DNA from: JBFHKO01 sp041595355
GTDB lineage: Bacteria; Pseudomonadota; Gammaproteobacteria; Enterobacterales; Aeromonadaceae
Assembly: GCA_041595355.1 (NCBI GenBank)
Contig: JBFHKO010000010.1
Span: 1 to 29,035, forward strand
Direction of reading: 5' to 3'
DNA: 29,035 bases
Within the stretch, counting starts at the first letter, position 1. Each line of letters starts with the position of its first letter. A model generated the notes under the pieces. It had not been told where the DNA came from. It saw only the letters and a program-made list of their open reading frames with translations, and made no database searches. The position numbers were made by a program, and so were the translations under genes. Below, in pieces: positions 1-8,865 of this stretch.

Positions 1-444
1 CTGGTTGCCCTTGAGCAGGAACTGGCCCACATCGCCCTCGCGGCCGCCGGAGAGCAGAATGAGATCCCGGCTGTGCTCGGCCAGCCACGCCTTCTCCACC
101 AGCGGCCGCCCCCGTACATGGCCGCGCAGGTAGGCCTTCGAGATGAGCTGGATCAAGTTCTGCTGCCCCGCGTTGCTCATGGCGAGCGCCGTCAGGCGAA
201 ACGGCTGCTCGCCCAGCTCCTCGCTTTGCAGCCAGAGATCCGCCCCTATGATGGGCTTGATGCCCTTGCCATGGGCATCGCCATAGAAGCGCACCAGGCC
301 GCACTGGTTCATCTGATCGGTGAGCGCCAGCGCCGGCATGCCGTAGTCCGCGGCACGGCCGATGAGCGGTTTTATCTTCTGCAGCCCATCTTCCAGGGAA
401 AAGTCGGAATGGACGCGCAGGTGGATGAAGCGGGGTTCTGCCAT
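1..444 (-). CDS. dnaE: DNA polymerase III alpha subunit, N-terminal part (runs off left edge)
   Basis: The first 148 codons of the replicative polymerase subunit are present; the rest lies beyond base 1. The protein opens MAEPRFIHLRVHSDFSLEDG and continues with PALALTDQMNQCGLVRFYG, GIKPIIGAD and LILLSGG. This closely follows the start of Escherichia coli DnaE, that is, the N-terminal PHP domain of the C-family polymerase. The polymerase active site is not in the window. The ATG at 444 lies 24 bases after the rnhB stop, and its ribosome binding site is weak. The rnhB-dnaE order at the end of the lpx cluster is standard in gammaproteobacteria, so the gene is probably co-transcribed with the genes upstream. 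It is incomplete only because of the window edge; I see no sign of damage. Confidence 0.96.
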   Translation of the reverse strand, partial: MAEPRFIHLRVHSDFSLEDGLQKIKPLIGRAADYGMPALALTDQMNQCGLVRFYGDAHGKGIKPIIGADLWLQSEELGEQPFRLTALAMSNAGQQNLIQLISKAYLRGHVRGRPLVEKAWLAEHSRDLILLSGGREGDVGQFLLKGNQ

Positions 445-468
445 GAGGGGATTCCGGTGCTAGGCCAG

Positions 469-1062
469 TCAGGCCAGTTCCAGGGCCAGTCTGACGGGTT
501 TGAAGCTGCGTCTGTGCTGAGGGCAGGCACCGTGGGCCGCCAGCGCCGCCAGGTGCTCGGCGGTGGGATAGCCCTTGTGGCGCGCGAAACCGTACTGGGG
601 ATAGGCGGCGTCCAGCAGCTGCATCTCCCGATCCCGGGTCACCTTGGCCAGGATGGAGGCGGCACTGATCTCTGCCACCTTGCTGTCGCCCTTGACCACC
701 GCCTGACAGGGAATGCCGAAGTCGGGGCAGCGGTTGCCATCCACCAGCACGTACCCGGGCGCCAGCGGCAGAGCCGCCACGGCGCGCTGCATGGCCAGAA
801 GGGTCGCCTGCAGGATATTCAGCGCATCGATCTCCGCCGGCGAGCAGCGGCCGATGGCGAAGGCCAGCGCCTGGTCGCAGATGATATCGAACAGCGCCAG
901 GCGCTTCTTCTCGGAGAGGGTCTTGGAGTCGCCGAGGCCGGCAATGGGGTGCTCCGGGTCGAGGATGACGGCGGCGGTGACCACGTCGCCCACCAGCGGC
1001 CCGCGGCCCACCTCGTCGACGCCGGCGACCCGCACGCCCGGCGGGCAATAAAACTCGCTCAT
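469..1062 (-). CDS. rnhB: Ribonuclease HII
   Basis: RNase HII cleaves the RNA strand of RNA/DNA hybrids and nicks at single ribonucleotides left in DNA. The 197-residue protein has the family start GVDEVGRGPLVG with the acidic pair D16-E17. Further acidic residues are D108 (in LVDGNRCPD) and D126 (in KGDSKVAEISAASI). These four match the DEDD active site of E. coli RnhB at the same numbers. The ATG shares bases with the lpxB stop (ATGA, 4-base overlap), which suggests translational coupling. dnaE follows after 24 bases. Length and start are normal for the family (E. coli 198 residues). Confidence 0.97.
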   Translation of the reverse strand: MSEFYCPPGVRVAGVDEVGRGPLVGDVVTAAVILDPEHPIAGLGDSKTLSEKKRLALFDIICDQALAFAIGRCSPAEIDALNILQATLLAMQRAVAALPLAPGYVLVDGNRCPDFGIPCQAVVKGDSKVAEISAASILAKVTRDREMQLLDAAYPQYGFARHKGYPTAEHLAALAAHGACPQHRRSFKPVRLALELA

Positions 1063-2222
1063 GGCGCCTCCAGCAGCGCGAGTACCGCCGCCGCCGCCTC
1101 GCGGTCGGCATGGCAGCGAATGAGCTGATGCAGGCGGGTGAATTCGTCCAGCAGCGGCTGGTTATTCTGGGTCAGCAGGCAGGTCAGTTCGGCGACCAGC
1201 CGCTCGGGCGTGCAGTCGTGCTGGATGAGCTCCGGCACCAGCCTGTGGCCGGCCAGCAGGTTGGGCAGCGCAAAGGTGCGGATGCTGACCAGCCGCTGCG
1301 CCAGCCAGTAGGAGAGCGCATTGACGCGGTAGCCCACCACCATGGGCCGCTTGACCAGCATCGCCTCCAGGGTCGCGGTGCCCGAGGCGAGCAGCACCGC
1401 ATCCGCCGCCGCCATGGCCTGACGCGCCTGGCCATCCAGCAGCGTCATGCTCAGCTCGGGCGCCACCTCGGCCTTGATGGCCTCGAACTGGGCGCGCCGA
1501 CGCGGGTTGACCAGCGGCACCAGCAGCTCCAGCCCCGGAAAGCGGGCTTGCAACTGCTGGCAGGCCTGCAGAAACACCGGCGCCAGCAGCGCCACCTCAG
1601 CCTGGCGGCTGCCGGGCAGCACCGCCAGGTAGGGACCCGGCGCCGTCAGCCCCAGCTGCGCGCGGGCCGCGCCGGCATCCGAGTGCAGGGGAATGGCGTC
1701 CGCCATGGTGTGCCCCACGAAGCGGCAGGGCGCCGCATGCTCGTCGTAGAAGGCTTTTTCGAAGGGCAGGAAGGCCAGCACCAGGTCGGTCGCCGCCTTG
1801 ATCTTGTGGATGCGCCCGGGACGCCAGGCCCAGACCGAGGGGCTGACGTAATGCACCGTCTTGATGCCGCGCGCCTTGAGCTTGAGCTCGACACCGATAT
1901 TGAAGTCCGGCGCATCCACACCGATGAAGAGATCCGGCGGATGAGCGCTGAAATGGCGAATGAGCTCACGGCGCACCCTGAGCAGGCGCGGCAGGCGGCC
2001 CAGCACCTCGACAAGGCCCATGACCGCCAGCTCTTCCATCTCGAACAGGGTCTCGCAGCCCAGCGCCTGCATGCGGGGACCGGCGATGCCGACGAATTCG
2101 ACGTTGGGATGCTGCTCGCGCAGCTGGGCCATCAGGCCGGCGGCCAGAATGTCGCCGGAGACCTCGCCGGCGACAATACCGATCCGCAGCGGCCGTTCGG
2201 CGCCGGCGCGAGGATCAGGCAC
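1059..2222 (-). CDS. lpxB: Lipid-A-disaccharide synthase
   Basis: LpxB joins UDP-2,3-diacylglucosamine and lipid X to form lipid A disaccharide at the inner membrane (glycosyltransferase family 19). Motifs seen are AGEVSGD near the N-terminus, VGVDAPDFNI-like GVDAPDFNIG, HYVSPSVWAWRPGR, LPFEKAFYDE, FVGHTMADAIPL, LPGSRQAEV and LLASGTATLEAML. These line up along the whole length with E. coli LpxB. I chose GTG at 2222, which gives 387 residues (E. coli 382) and an 8-base overlap with the lpxA stop. The open frame extends to a TTG at 2258, but that would add a Ser-rich stretch not expected in the family and a 44-base overlap. No ATG is available near the start. The end overlaps rnhB by 4 bases. 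Confidence 0.95.
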   Translation of the reverse strand: MPDPRAGAERPLRIGIVAGEVSGDILAAGLMAQLREQHPNVEFVGIAGPRMQALGCETLFEMEELAVMGLVEVLGRLPRLLRVRRELIRHFSAHPPDLFIGVDAPDFNIGVELKLKARGIKTVHYVSPSVWAWRPGRIHKIKAATDLVLAFLPFEKAFYDEHAAPCRFVGHTMADAIPLHSDAGAARAQLGLTAPGPYLAVLPGSRQAEVALLAPVFLQACQQLQARFPGLELLVPLVNPRRRAQFEAIKAEVAPELSMTLLDGQARQAMAAADAVLLASGTATLEAMLVKRPMVVGYRVNALSYWLAQRLVSIRTFALPNLLAGHRLVPELIQHDCTPERLVAELTCLLTQNNQPLLDEFTRLHQLIRCHADREAAAAVLALLEAP

Positions 2223-3006
2223 GGATGATGCCGCGCTCGTTCTGCTTGAGGAACTCAACGAACAGCCCCACCTCGGGATTGACCGCGGTCATGTCTTCCA
2301 GCACCGGCAGCACCTCGTCTATGGTGAGGCCGCTGCGGAAGATCTCCCTGTAGGCGCGCTTGATGGCGGAGATGGCGTCGGCGGAGAAACCGCGACGACG
2401 CAGCCCTTCGCTGTTGATGCCGAATGGCTTGGCATAGTGTCCGGCCGCCATGACATAGGGCGGCACGTCCTTGTTGAGGGCCGCCATGCCCGCCACGAAG
2501 GCATGGGAGCCGACGCGACCGAACTGGTGGATGGCTGCCAGGCCGCCGAAGATGACCCAGTCCCCCATCTGCACATGGCCGGCCAGGGTGGCATTGTTGG
2601 CCAGGATGCAGTTGTCGCCAATCACGCAGTCATGGGCCACATGCACGTTGACCATGAACAGGTTGCGGCTGCCGACCTTGGTCAGGCTCTGATCCTGCAC
2701 CGTGCCCCGGTGGAAGGTACAGTGTTCACGGATGACGTTGTCATCGCCGATCTCCAGGAAAGTGCGCTCGTTGGCGAACTTCTTGTCCTGGCAATCTTCG
2801 CCGATGGAGGAGAACTGGTAGATCTTGTTGCGCCGGCCGATCTTGGTCGGGCCCTTCAGCACCACATGGGAGCCGATCCAGGTGCCCTCGCCGATGTCGA
2901 CCTCGGCGCCAATCACCGTCCAGGGGCCCACCTCCACGCCGGCGCCGATGACGGCATCCGGATGGACGATGGCAGTTTCATGAATCACAGCAGTCGGATC
3001 AATCAC
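2215..3006 (-). CDS. lpxA: UDP-N-acetylglucosamine acyltransferase
   Basis: LpxA adds the first 3-hydroxyacyl chain from acyl-ACP to UDP-GlcNAc, the first step of lipid A synthesis in the cytoplasm. The 263 residues consist of a hexapeptide-repeat left-handed beta-helix (repeats such as AVIGAG, VDIGEG, VIGDNC) and a C-terminal helical region. The catalytic histidine lies in NVHVAHDCVIG at residue 125, the same number as in E. coli. The start is GTG at 3006, three bases after the fabZ stop, with GAGAG as a possible ribosome binding site inside the end of fabZ. The last bases overlap the start of lpxB. Confidence 0.97.
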   Translation of the reverse strand: MIDPTAVIHETAIVHPDAVIGAGVEVGPWTVIGAEVDIGEGTWIGSHVVLKGPTKIGRRNKIYQFSSIGEDCQDKKFANERTFLEIGDDNVIREHCTFHRGTVQDQSLTKVGSRNLFMVNVHVAHDCVIGDNCILANNATLAGHVQMGDWVIFGGLAAIHQFGRVGSHAFVAGMAALNKDVPPYVMAAGHYAKPFGINSEGLRRRGFSADAISAIKRAYREIFRSGLTIDEVLPVLEDMTAVNPEVGLFVEFLKQNERGIIRA

Positions 3007-3009
3007 AAC

Positions 3010-3471
3010 TCAGCTCTCGCGTTTGGCGCACATCAGCTCGGCGGTACAGACCACCTCGCCATCGACGGTGGCGACACCGGTAAACTTGGCGATACCACGG
3101 CGCTCTTTGAGGAACTCCACATCCAGCACCAGCTGATCTCCCGGCACCACCGGCCGCTTGAAGCGGGCGTGGTCGATGGAAGCAAAGTAGTAGAGTTCGT
3201 TGGGGTTGGGCTTGCCCACCATGCGAAACGCCAGTATGCCGGTGGCCTGAGCCATGGCTTCCAGGATCAGCACCCCGGGAAATACGGGGCGCTGGGGGAA
3301 ATGGCCCTGGAAGAAGGGTTCGTTGAAGGAGACATTCTTGATGCCGCGCAGCACCTTGCGCTCAGCGGAGATCTCGTAATGCACCACCTTGTCCACCAGC
3401 AGGAACGGGTAGCGGTGGGGCAGCAGTTCTAAAATTTCCTGGATATCCAGCTGATTCTGTTGGGTACTCAA
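3010..3471 (-). CDS. fabZ: 3-hydroxyacyl-[acyl-carrier-protein] dehydratase FabZ
   Basis: FabZ dehydrates 3-hydroxyacyl-ACP in fatty acid elongation and draws on the same 3-hydroxyacyl-ACP pool used by LpxA and LpxD. The 153-residue protein has the family core LLPHRYPFLLVDKV, the active-site histidine H57 in GHFP and the glutamate E71 in GVLILEAMAQATG (H54/E68 in E. coli). The start is TTG at 3471 with an AGGA ribosome binding site about 7 bases upstream; no better ATG exists near it. lpxD ends 17 bases before it and lpxA begins 3 bases after it, the usual layout. Confidence 0.97.
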   Translation of the reverse strand: MSTQQNQLDIQEILELLPHRYPFLLVDKVVHYEISAERKVLRGIKNVSFNEPFFQGHFPQRPVFPGVLILEAMAQATGILAFRMVGKPNPNELYYFASIDHARFKRPVVPGDQLVLDVEFLKERRGIAKFTGVATVDGEVVCTAELMCAKRES

Positions 3472-3488
3472 ACCTGGGTCCTTAATGG

Positions 3489-4514
3489 CTATTGTTCTTG
3501 GTCTGCAGTGAGTTTTTCAAGTCGGCTCACGCGTTTGTGCATCTCGTCGATGTGCATCACCCGGGCCGCCATCTTGCGCCACTCCCTGTTGCTCTGGGCA
3601 GGGATGCCGGAGGAGTAGATCCCCGGCTCGGTAATGGAGCGCATGACCATGGCCATGCCGGTCACGGTGACATGGTCACAGATCTCGATGTGGCCATTGA
3701 AGACGGAAGTGCCGCCAATGATACAGTATTTGCCTATCTTGACACTACCCGCGAACACGGTGGCGCCGGCCACCGCCGTGCCGTAGCCGATCTCCACGTT
3801 ATGGGCGATCTGGCACTGATTGTCGATGATGACGTTGTCGGCGATGCGGGTGTCGTCAAGGGCCCCCCGGTCGATGGTGGTATTGGCGCCGATCTCGACC
3901 CGGTTGCCAATCACCACGCCCCCCAGCTGGGGGATCTTCAGCCACTCGCCGCGCTCATTGGCGTAGCCGAAGCCGTCGGAGCCGATGACGGCGCCCGACT
4001 GCACCAGGCAGGCCTCGCCAAGGTGGACGTTGTGATAGATGCTGACATTGGCCCACAGACGGGTGCCCTTGCCCAGGCGACTGCCCTGGCCGATGAAGCA
4101 GCCCGGGCCTATCTGCACGCCGTCACCCAGCTCGACGCCCGCTTCCAGCACCGCATTGGCACCGATGGCCACCCCCTGCCCGAGCTTGACATCCGCCGCC
4201 AGCACGGCGCTGGGATGAATATCCCGCGCCGGGGCCGGCGTGGTATCCAGCAGCTGGGCTACCCGGGCAAAGCCCACGTAGGGATCCTTCATCACCAGCG
4301 CATTGGTGCGGCAGGCAGCCAGATCATCGGCTTTCAGCAGCACGGCCGTGGCCTGGGTCTGCTCCAGGAAGCCGCGGTACTTGCTGGCGGTCAGGAAACT
4401 GATATCACCGGCTTGAGCGGTTTCCAGATTGGCAATCCGGGACACCTCCAGCGAGGCATCCCCATGCAGTTCCGCGCCCAGCTGGCGGGCCAGCTCTCCA
4501 AGACGTATTCCCAT
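3489..4514 (-). CDS. lpxD: UDP-3-O-(3-hydroxyacyl)glucosamine N-acyltransferase
   Basis: LpxD adds the second, N-linked 3-hydroxyacyl chain in lipid A synthesis. The 341 residues (E. coli also 341) show an N-terminal uridine-binding domain (about 1-100), a long hexapeptide-repeat beta-helix (about 100-290) and a C-terminal helix ending in SRLEKL. The likely catalytic histidine is H238 in QCQIAHNVEIG, matching H239 of E. coli. The motifs VIGSDGFGYA and IGANTTIDRGALDDT are conserved. The ATG at 4514 comes 3 bases after the skp stop, so the two are tightly coupled. Confidence 0.97.
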   Translation of the reverse strand: MGIRLGELARQLGAELHGDASLEVSRIANLETAQAGDISFLTASKYRGFLEQTQATAVLLKADDLAACRTNALVMKDPYVGFARVAQLLDTTPAPARDIHPSAVLAADVKLGQGVAIGANAVLEAGVELGDGVQIGPGCFIGQGSRLGKGTRLWANVSIYHNVHLGEACLVQSGAVIGSDGFGYANERGEWLKIPQLGGVVIGNRVEIGANTTIDRGALDDTRIADNVIIDNQCQIAHNVEIGYGTAVAGATVFAGSVKIGKYCIIGGTSVFNGHIEICDHVTVTGMAMVMRSITEPGIYSSGIPAQSNREWRKMAARVMHIDEMHKRVSRLEKLTADQEQ

Positions 4515-4517
4515 GCC

Positions 4518-5030
4518 TCAGTTGCTCTTGCCGGCTTTCTGGATCACCTTGTCGGAGATATCCAGCTGGCTGGCGCTGTAGATCACCGCCTGACGGTTAA
4601 GTACCAGATCATACCCCTCGGCCTTGGCGATGCCGTCGATGGCACTCTTGATCTTGCCAAGGGCCTTGTCCTGCTCCTCGGCGAAGCGGCGACGCTGATC
4701 CTCCTGCAGTGCCTGACCCTTGAGGTTGAAGTCGGACTGCATCTCCGCCAGCTTGCGCTGATTCTTGGTCCGTTCGTCGGCGCTCATGAAGGACTCGTCC
4801 TTCTTCAGCTTGGCGGCCAGCGCCTGACCTTCCGATTCCAGCTTCTGCATCTCGCGCACCCGGGAGCCGAACTCGCTCTTCATCTTCGCCTCGACGCTCT
4901 GGGGCGGCAGCACCTGCTGCATCACCTTGCCCAGATCCACCACGGCAATCTTCGGCTCCGCCGCCTGGACAGCGAAGCCCGCAGACATCAGTGCCAGCGC
5001 CAGGCCGGCCATACGCAACACCTGTTTCAC
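4518..5030 (-). CDS. skp: Periplasmic chaperone Skp (OmpH family)
   Basis: Skp holds unfolded outer membrane proteins in the periplasm on their way to the BAM complex, which fits its place directly after bamA. The protein is 170 residues from the GTG at 5030. It has a signal peptide of about 23 residues ending FAVQA before AEPKIAVVDL. A long charged helical region follows (roughly residues 50-130, rich in K, E, Q and R), as expected for the tentacles of the Skp trimer. I chose GTG 5030 because AAGGAG lies about 6 bases upstream. An upstream GTG at 5054 would place that ribosome binding site inside the gene and add residues before the signal peptide. Confidence 0.93.
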   Translation of the reverse strand: MKQVLRMAGLALALMSAGFAVQAAEPKIAVVDLGKVMQQVLPPQSVEAKMKSEFGSRVREMQKLESEGQALAAKLKKDESFMSADERTKNQRKLAEMQSDFNLKGQALQEDQRRRFAEEQDKALGKIKSAIDGIAKAEGYDLVLNRQAVIYSASQLDISDKVIQKAGKSN

Positions 5031-5055
5031 ATTACACTCCTTGGGTTCACACACA

Positions 5056-7485
5056 TTAGAAGGTCCGGCCTATGTTGAAGCTGAACACTTCGGTTTTATC
5101 ACCCGGCTGCTGCTTGAGCGGTTGGGCAAAGGAGAAGACCAGCGGGCCCATGGGTGACAGCCACTGCAGGGACAGCCCTACCGAGGCCCGGATATTCGAG
5201 GGGCTCGAATAGTCGTAGAAATAGTCGCAGTTCGCCAGACAGCTGCTGTAACTGCCCGGGTCGTAGGTGGTATCCCAGACGGTCCCCACATCCATGAACA
5301 GCGAGGTGCGCAGCTGCTTGCGGTACGATTCGCTGGCAAAGGGGGTGGGCACGATAAACTCGAGTGACGCCACTGACAAGGCATTGCCGCCCATCGACTG
5401 ATTGGTGGCGATGACGCTGTTCTGCCCCTGCTGATTGACCAGATAGAGTGCCTTGGAGCCGACGGTGTTGCTGCGAAAGCCCCGCAGCCACTCGCTGCCA
5501 CCCGAGTAGTAGTTCTCGAAGAAGGGCAGCACCTGATCATAGTCACCCACCTTGCCGTAGCCGTTGCCATAGGCGAGGCGCAGGCGGGCGGCCACCACCC
5601 AGTCGTGGTCCGCATCCAGCGGCAGGTAGTGCGCATCATCGAAGCTCAGCTTGTAGAACTGCAGATCCGAGCCGGGCACGGTGATCTTGCCGCTCAGCTT
5701 CTGGCGGTTGCCCTTGGTGGGGAACATGGCCTTGTTCAGATTGTTGCGGATCCAGGCCGCGCTGACGTCGACGTTGTCGAATACCATTCGCCCATCGTCG
5801 TCGGTCTGGTCGGCATACAGCTCCCAGAATTTGCGCACCTGGGCGTAGGCCTGCAGCTGGGAGAGCTTGTTGTGCTCGTAGCCGAGGCCGTATTCCAGCC
5901 GGTTCAGCTCGTTGACCGGGTAGCCGAAGGTGAGGCGCCCGCCCAGGGTCTGGTTGCTGTAATCCACCAGGTTGGCCTCGCTGGCCTCGAATTCGGTGTA
6001 GTAGACCCGCCCGCCCAGGCTGATGCCATCCAGGGTGAAGTAGGGCTCGTCGTAGCTGACATCGAAGGTCTTGCTGGAGTCGTTGGTGTTGAAGTTGAAG
6101 GCCAGCTTGTTGCCCTGCCCCAGGAAGTTGTCCTGCTGCACGCCGAACTGGAAGCTCAGCCCCGACTCGGTGCCGTAGCCGACGCCGCCATTGATGGAGC
6201 CGGCCGGCTGCTCCTTGACCTTGACATCCAGATCCACCTGATCTTCCTGGCCAGGGATGCGCCGCGGCTGGACCTCGATGGTCTCGAAATAGCCCAGCTG
6301 GTTGAGCCGGGTCTTGGAGGCCTCGACCCGCTCGTTGGAGAGCCAGGTGCCCTCCATCTGCCGCATCTCGCGGCGGATCACCTCGTCGCGGGTGACCTGG
6401 TTGCCGCTGATGTTGATCTGGCGGACATAGATGCGCGGCCCCGGCGCGACGTTGATGTTGAGCTCGACTTCCTGCTTCTCGTCATTGATCACCGGATAGG
6501 TGTTGACCTGGGGATAGGCATAGCCGAAGCGGCCCAGGTACTTGGCGAGGCTCTCCTCGGTATGGGCCACCTCGGCGGCGGAGTAGAGCTGCCCGCGGGT
6601 AAGCGGCACCAGCGCCCGCATCTCCGACTCGCGACCGATGAGATCGCCACGCAGGTTCACCTTGGCAATCTTGTACTGGGCCCCCTCCTCCAGGTTGAGG
6701 GTGATGTAGATGCCCTTCTTGTCCGGGGTCATGGAGACCTGGGTGGAGTTGACCTTGAAGCGCAGGTAGCCGCGATCCAGGTAGTAGGAGCGCAGGGTCT
6801 CCAGATCGCCGGCCAGTTTCTGCTTCTGATACTGCTCGTCGGCGAGGAAGTTCCACCAGGGGGCGTCATCGCGCAGCGACATCTGGGCCAGCAGTTTCTC
6901 TTCGGAAAAGACCTTGTTGCCGACGAAATTGATCTGCTGGATCTTGGCCGCCACCCCTTCGACGAAGTTGAACTTCAGATCGACGCGGTTGCGCGGCAGC
7001 GGCGTAACGATGGCCTGCACCTTGGCGGAGTACTTGCCGACGCCATAGTAGAAATCTTCCAGCGCCTTCTCCAGGGTGCGCAGCTGGGTGCGATCCAGCG
7101 GCTCGCCGACCCGGATGCCGGAGGACTCCAGCGTCTGCTTGAGCTGCTCCTCCTTGATGGCCTTGTTGCCGGCAAACTCGACGCTGCTGATGGTGGGCCG
7201 CTCCTTGACCTCCACCAGCAGCACGTTGCCTTCGCGGCTCAGGCGGATGTCCTCGAAGTTGCCCGAGGCATACAGGCGCTTGATGGCGCTGGCGGTGGTC
7301 ACCGCATCCAGACTGTCCCCCACCCGCACGGGAAGATTGAGCAGCGCCGCCCCCAGGGTGACCCGCTGTAAGCCTTCGATGCGGATATCCTGCACCACGA
7401 AGGACGATGAAATCGGCTCTGCTGCCAGGGTCATCCAGCTGACCCCCAGCAGACAAGAGGCAGCCAGCGCTTTTTTCACAGCCAT
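5056..7485 (-). CDS. bamA: Outer membrane protein assembly factor BamA
   Basis: BamA is the core of the BAM complex that inserts beta-barrel proteins into the outer membrane. The 809 residues (E. coli 810) begin with a signal peptide (MAVKKALAASCLLGVSWMTLAA). Five POTRA domains follow to about residue 420 (first one SSFVVQDIRIEGLQRVTLG), then a C-terminal Omp85 barrel from about NGGVGYGTESGLSF. The chain ends FNIGRTF with the terminal aromatic residue that is typical of the family. The loop 6 motif reads LRGF (in SEWLRGFRSNTVGSKAL) where most members have VRGF. A cysteine pair, SSCLANCDY, lies in a later extracellular loop. An AAGGA lies 13 bases before the ATG, a little far. skp follows 25 bases downstream. 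Confidence 0.98.
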   Translation of the reverse strand: MAVKKALAASCLLGVSWMTLAAEPISSSFVVQDIRIEGLQRVTLGAALLNLPVRVGDSLDAVTTASAIKRLYASGNFEDIRLSREGNVLLVEVKERPTISSVEFAGNKAIKEEQLKQTLESSGIRVGEPLDRTQLRTLEKALEDFYYGVGKYSAKVQAIVTPLPRNRVDLKFNFVEGVAAKIQQINFVGNKVFSEEKLLAQMSLRDDAPWWNFLADEQYQKQKLAGDLETLRSYYLDRGYLRFKVNSTQVSMTPDKKGIYITLNLEEGAQYKIAKVNLRGDLIGRESEMRALVPLTRGQLYSAAEVAHTEESLAKYLGRFGYAYPQVNTYPVINDEKQEVELNINVAPGPRIYVRQINISGNQVTRDEVIRREMRQMEGTWLSNERVEASKTRLNQLGYFETIEVQPRRIPGQEDQVDLDVKVKEQPAGSINGGVGYGTESGLSFQFGVQQDNFLGQGNKLAFNFNTNDSSKTFDVSYDEPYFTLDGISLGGRVYYTEFEASEANLVDYSNQTLGGRLTFGYPVNELNRLEYGLGYEHNKLSQLQAYAQVRKFWELYADQTDDDGRMVFDNVDVSAAWIRNNLNKAMFPTKGNRQKLSGKITVPGSDLQFYKLSFDDAHYLPLDADHDWVVAARLRLAYGNGYGKVGDYDQVLPFFENYYSGGSEWLRGFRSNTVGSKALYLVNQQGQNSVIATNQSMGGNALSVASLEFIVPTPFASESYRKQLRTSLFMDVGTVWDTTYDPGSYSSCLANCDYFYDYSSPSNIRASVGLSLQWLSPMGPLVFSFAQPLKQQPGDKTEVFSFNIGRTF

Positions 7486-7515
7486 GTTGTATGCAAAGTC
7501 CTTGTTGTTAGTCGC

Positions 7516-8865
7516 TCAAAGGCGGCCGAAATCGTTGAACAGCGCTATGCCCATCAGCAGCATGATGAGGGCAACGCCTATCTTGAAGGCAATCTCCTGG
7601 ATCCGCTCCGGTACCGGCCGGCCGGTCAGGGCCTCGATGGCGAAGAAGAGCAGGTGCCCCCCGTCCAGCACCGGCAGCGGGAACAGGTTGATGATCCCGA
7701 GGTTGACGCTGATGAGCGCCAGAAAGCCGAGGAAGTATACCAGACCGTAGGCGGCGCTGCTGCCCGCCCCCTGGGCGATGGCGATGGGGCCGCTGAGGTT
7801 GTCGATAGAAACCACACCGCTCAGCAGCTTGCCCAGCATGCCGACGGTGAGCTTGGTCAGCGCCCAGGTCTTGGCCGCCGCCTCCCCCAGCGCCTCCAGG
7901 GGACCATAGCGCAGCTCGATGCGGTAGCGCTCATCGAGCGGCAACACCTTGGGCGCCAGGCCGGCGTAGCCGATGCTGAGGCGGGAGGTATCGCGCCGCT
8001 CGGGGATCAGCGTCAGGGTCAGGCGTTCTCCGGCACGCAGCAGCGTCAGCTGCAGCGACTGCTCGGGCGCGGCACGCACCCGGGCGGCGAAGGCGTTCCA
8101 GTCATCCAGTGGCTGGCCGTCCAGCGCCTGCAGGCTATCGCCCACCTGCAGGCCGGCACGCTCGCCGACCCCACCGGGCAGCACCTGGGCCACCTCCAGG
8201 GTGAGTTCGGGCCGCACCGGCACCAGGCCCAGGGCCGCCAGCGGCGCCGGCTCATCGGGTGCCAGCTGCCAGTCACCCAGCGACAGTCCCAGCACCTGCT
8301 CGCCGCGCTCGGGGCTCGCCACCTGGACCTCGACCCGCTGCTCGCCCATGTGCCCCAGCAGGGCATAGGTAATGGCCTCCCAGTCCCGGGTCGGTTTGCC
8401 GGCCACGCCACGGATCTCCATGCCCGGCAGGAAACCGGCCTGCTCGGCCGGCGTCGCCGCCGGCACCTCGCCCACGACCGGCTTCAGGCCGGGGATGCCA
8501 AGCAGGAACATCAGCCACAGGGCCAGCAGGGCAAAGGCGAAATTGGCCAGCGGACCGGCCGCCACTATGGCAAAGCGCTGGGCCACCGTCTTGTTGTTGA
8601 ACGCCTGGGATTTGAGCGGCCCCGGCACCGGGGCCACCCGCTCGTCGAGCATCTTGACGTAGCCGCCGAGGGGGATGAGCGACAGGGAAAAATGGGTGCC
8701 ATGGCGGTCCTGACGGCTCCAGAGCACCTTGCCGAAACCGAGGGAGAAGCGCTCCACCCGCACGCCGCAGCGGCGCGCCACCCAGAAGTGGCCGTACTCG
8801 TGGACGGCGATGAGTATTCCCAGCGCCACCACGAAGGAGAGCAGATTCCACAGCATGCCGGTCAT
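7516..8865 (-). CDS. rseP: Site-2 intramembrane zinc protease RseP
   Basis: RseP cuts the anti-sigma factor RseA within the membrane after DegS, releasing sigma-E when outer membrane assembly fails. The protein is 449 residues (E. coli 450). It has the zinc-binding HEYGH (H22, E23, H26) in the first membrane helix and the second metal motif PLPVLDGG near residue 400. Two PDZ domains lie between them (around EVPAATPAEQAGFLPGMEI and VLPGGVGERAGLQVGDSL). Hydrophobic helices sit near 100 and at the C-terminus. The ATG overlaps the dxr stop by 4 bases. Its place beside bamA and skp is conserved and fits its envelope-stress role. Confidence 0.98.
   Translation of the reverse strand: MTGMLWNLLSFVVALGILIAVHEYGHFWVARRCGVRVERFSLGFGKVLWSRQDRHGTHFSLSLIPLGGYVKMLDERVAPVPGPLKSQAFNNKTVAQRFAIVAAGPLANFAFALLALWLMFLLGIPGLKPVVGEVPAATPAEQAGFLPGMEIRGVAGKPTRDWEAITYALLGHMGEQRVEVQVASPERGEQVLGLSLGDWQLAPDEPAPLAALGLVPVRPELTLEVAQVLPGGVGERAGLQVGDSLQALDGQPLDDWNAFAARVRAAPEQSLQLTLLRAGERLTLTLIPERRDTSRLSIGYAGLAPKVLPLDERYRIELRYGPLEALGEAAAKTWALTKLTVGMLGKLLSGVVSIDNLSGPIAIAQGAGSSAAYGLVYFLGFLALISVNLGIINLFPLPVLDGGHLLFFAIEALTGRPVPERIQEIAFKIGVALIMLLMGIALFNDFGRL

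Noticed and set aside
2223..2258. TTG start at 2258 for lpxB
   Set aside because: It would add a Ser-rich extension and overlap lpxA by 44 bases. GTG at 2222 gives the family length and a short overlap.
5605..7371. A 588-codon open frame on the plus strand opposite bamA
   Set aside because: Same pattern of antisense shadow; the bamA reading frame accounts for the whole stretch.
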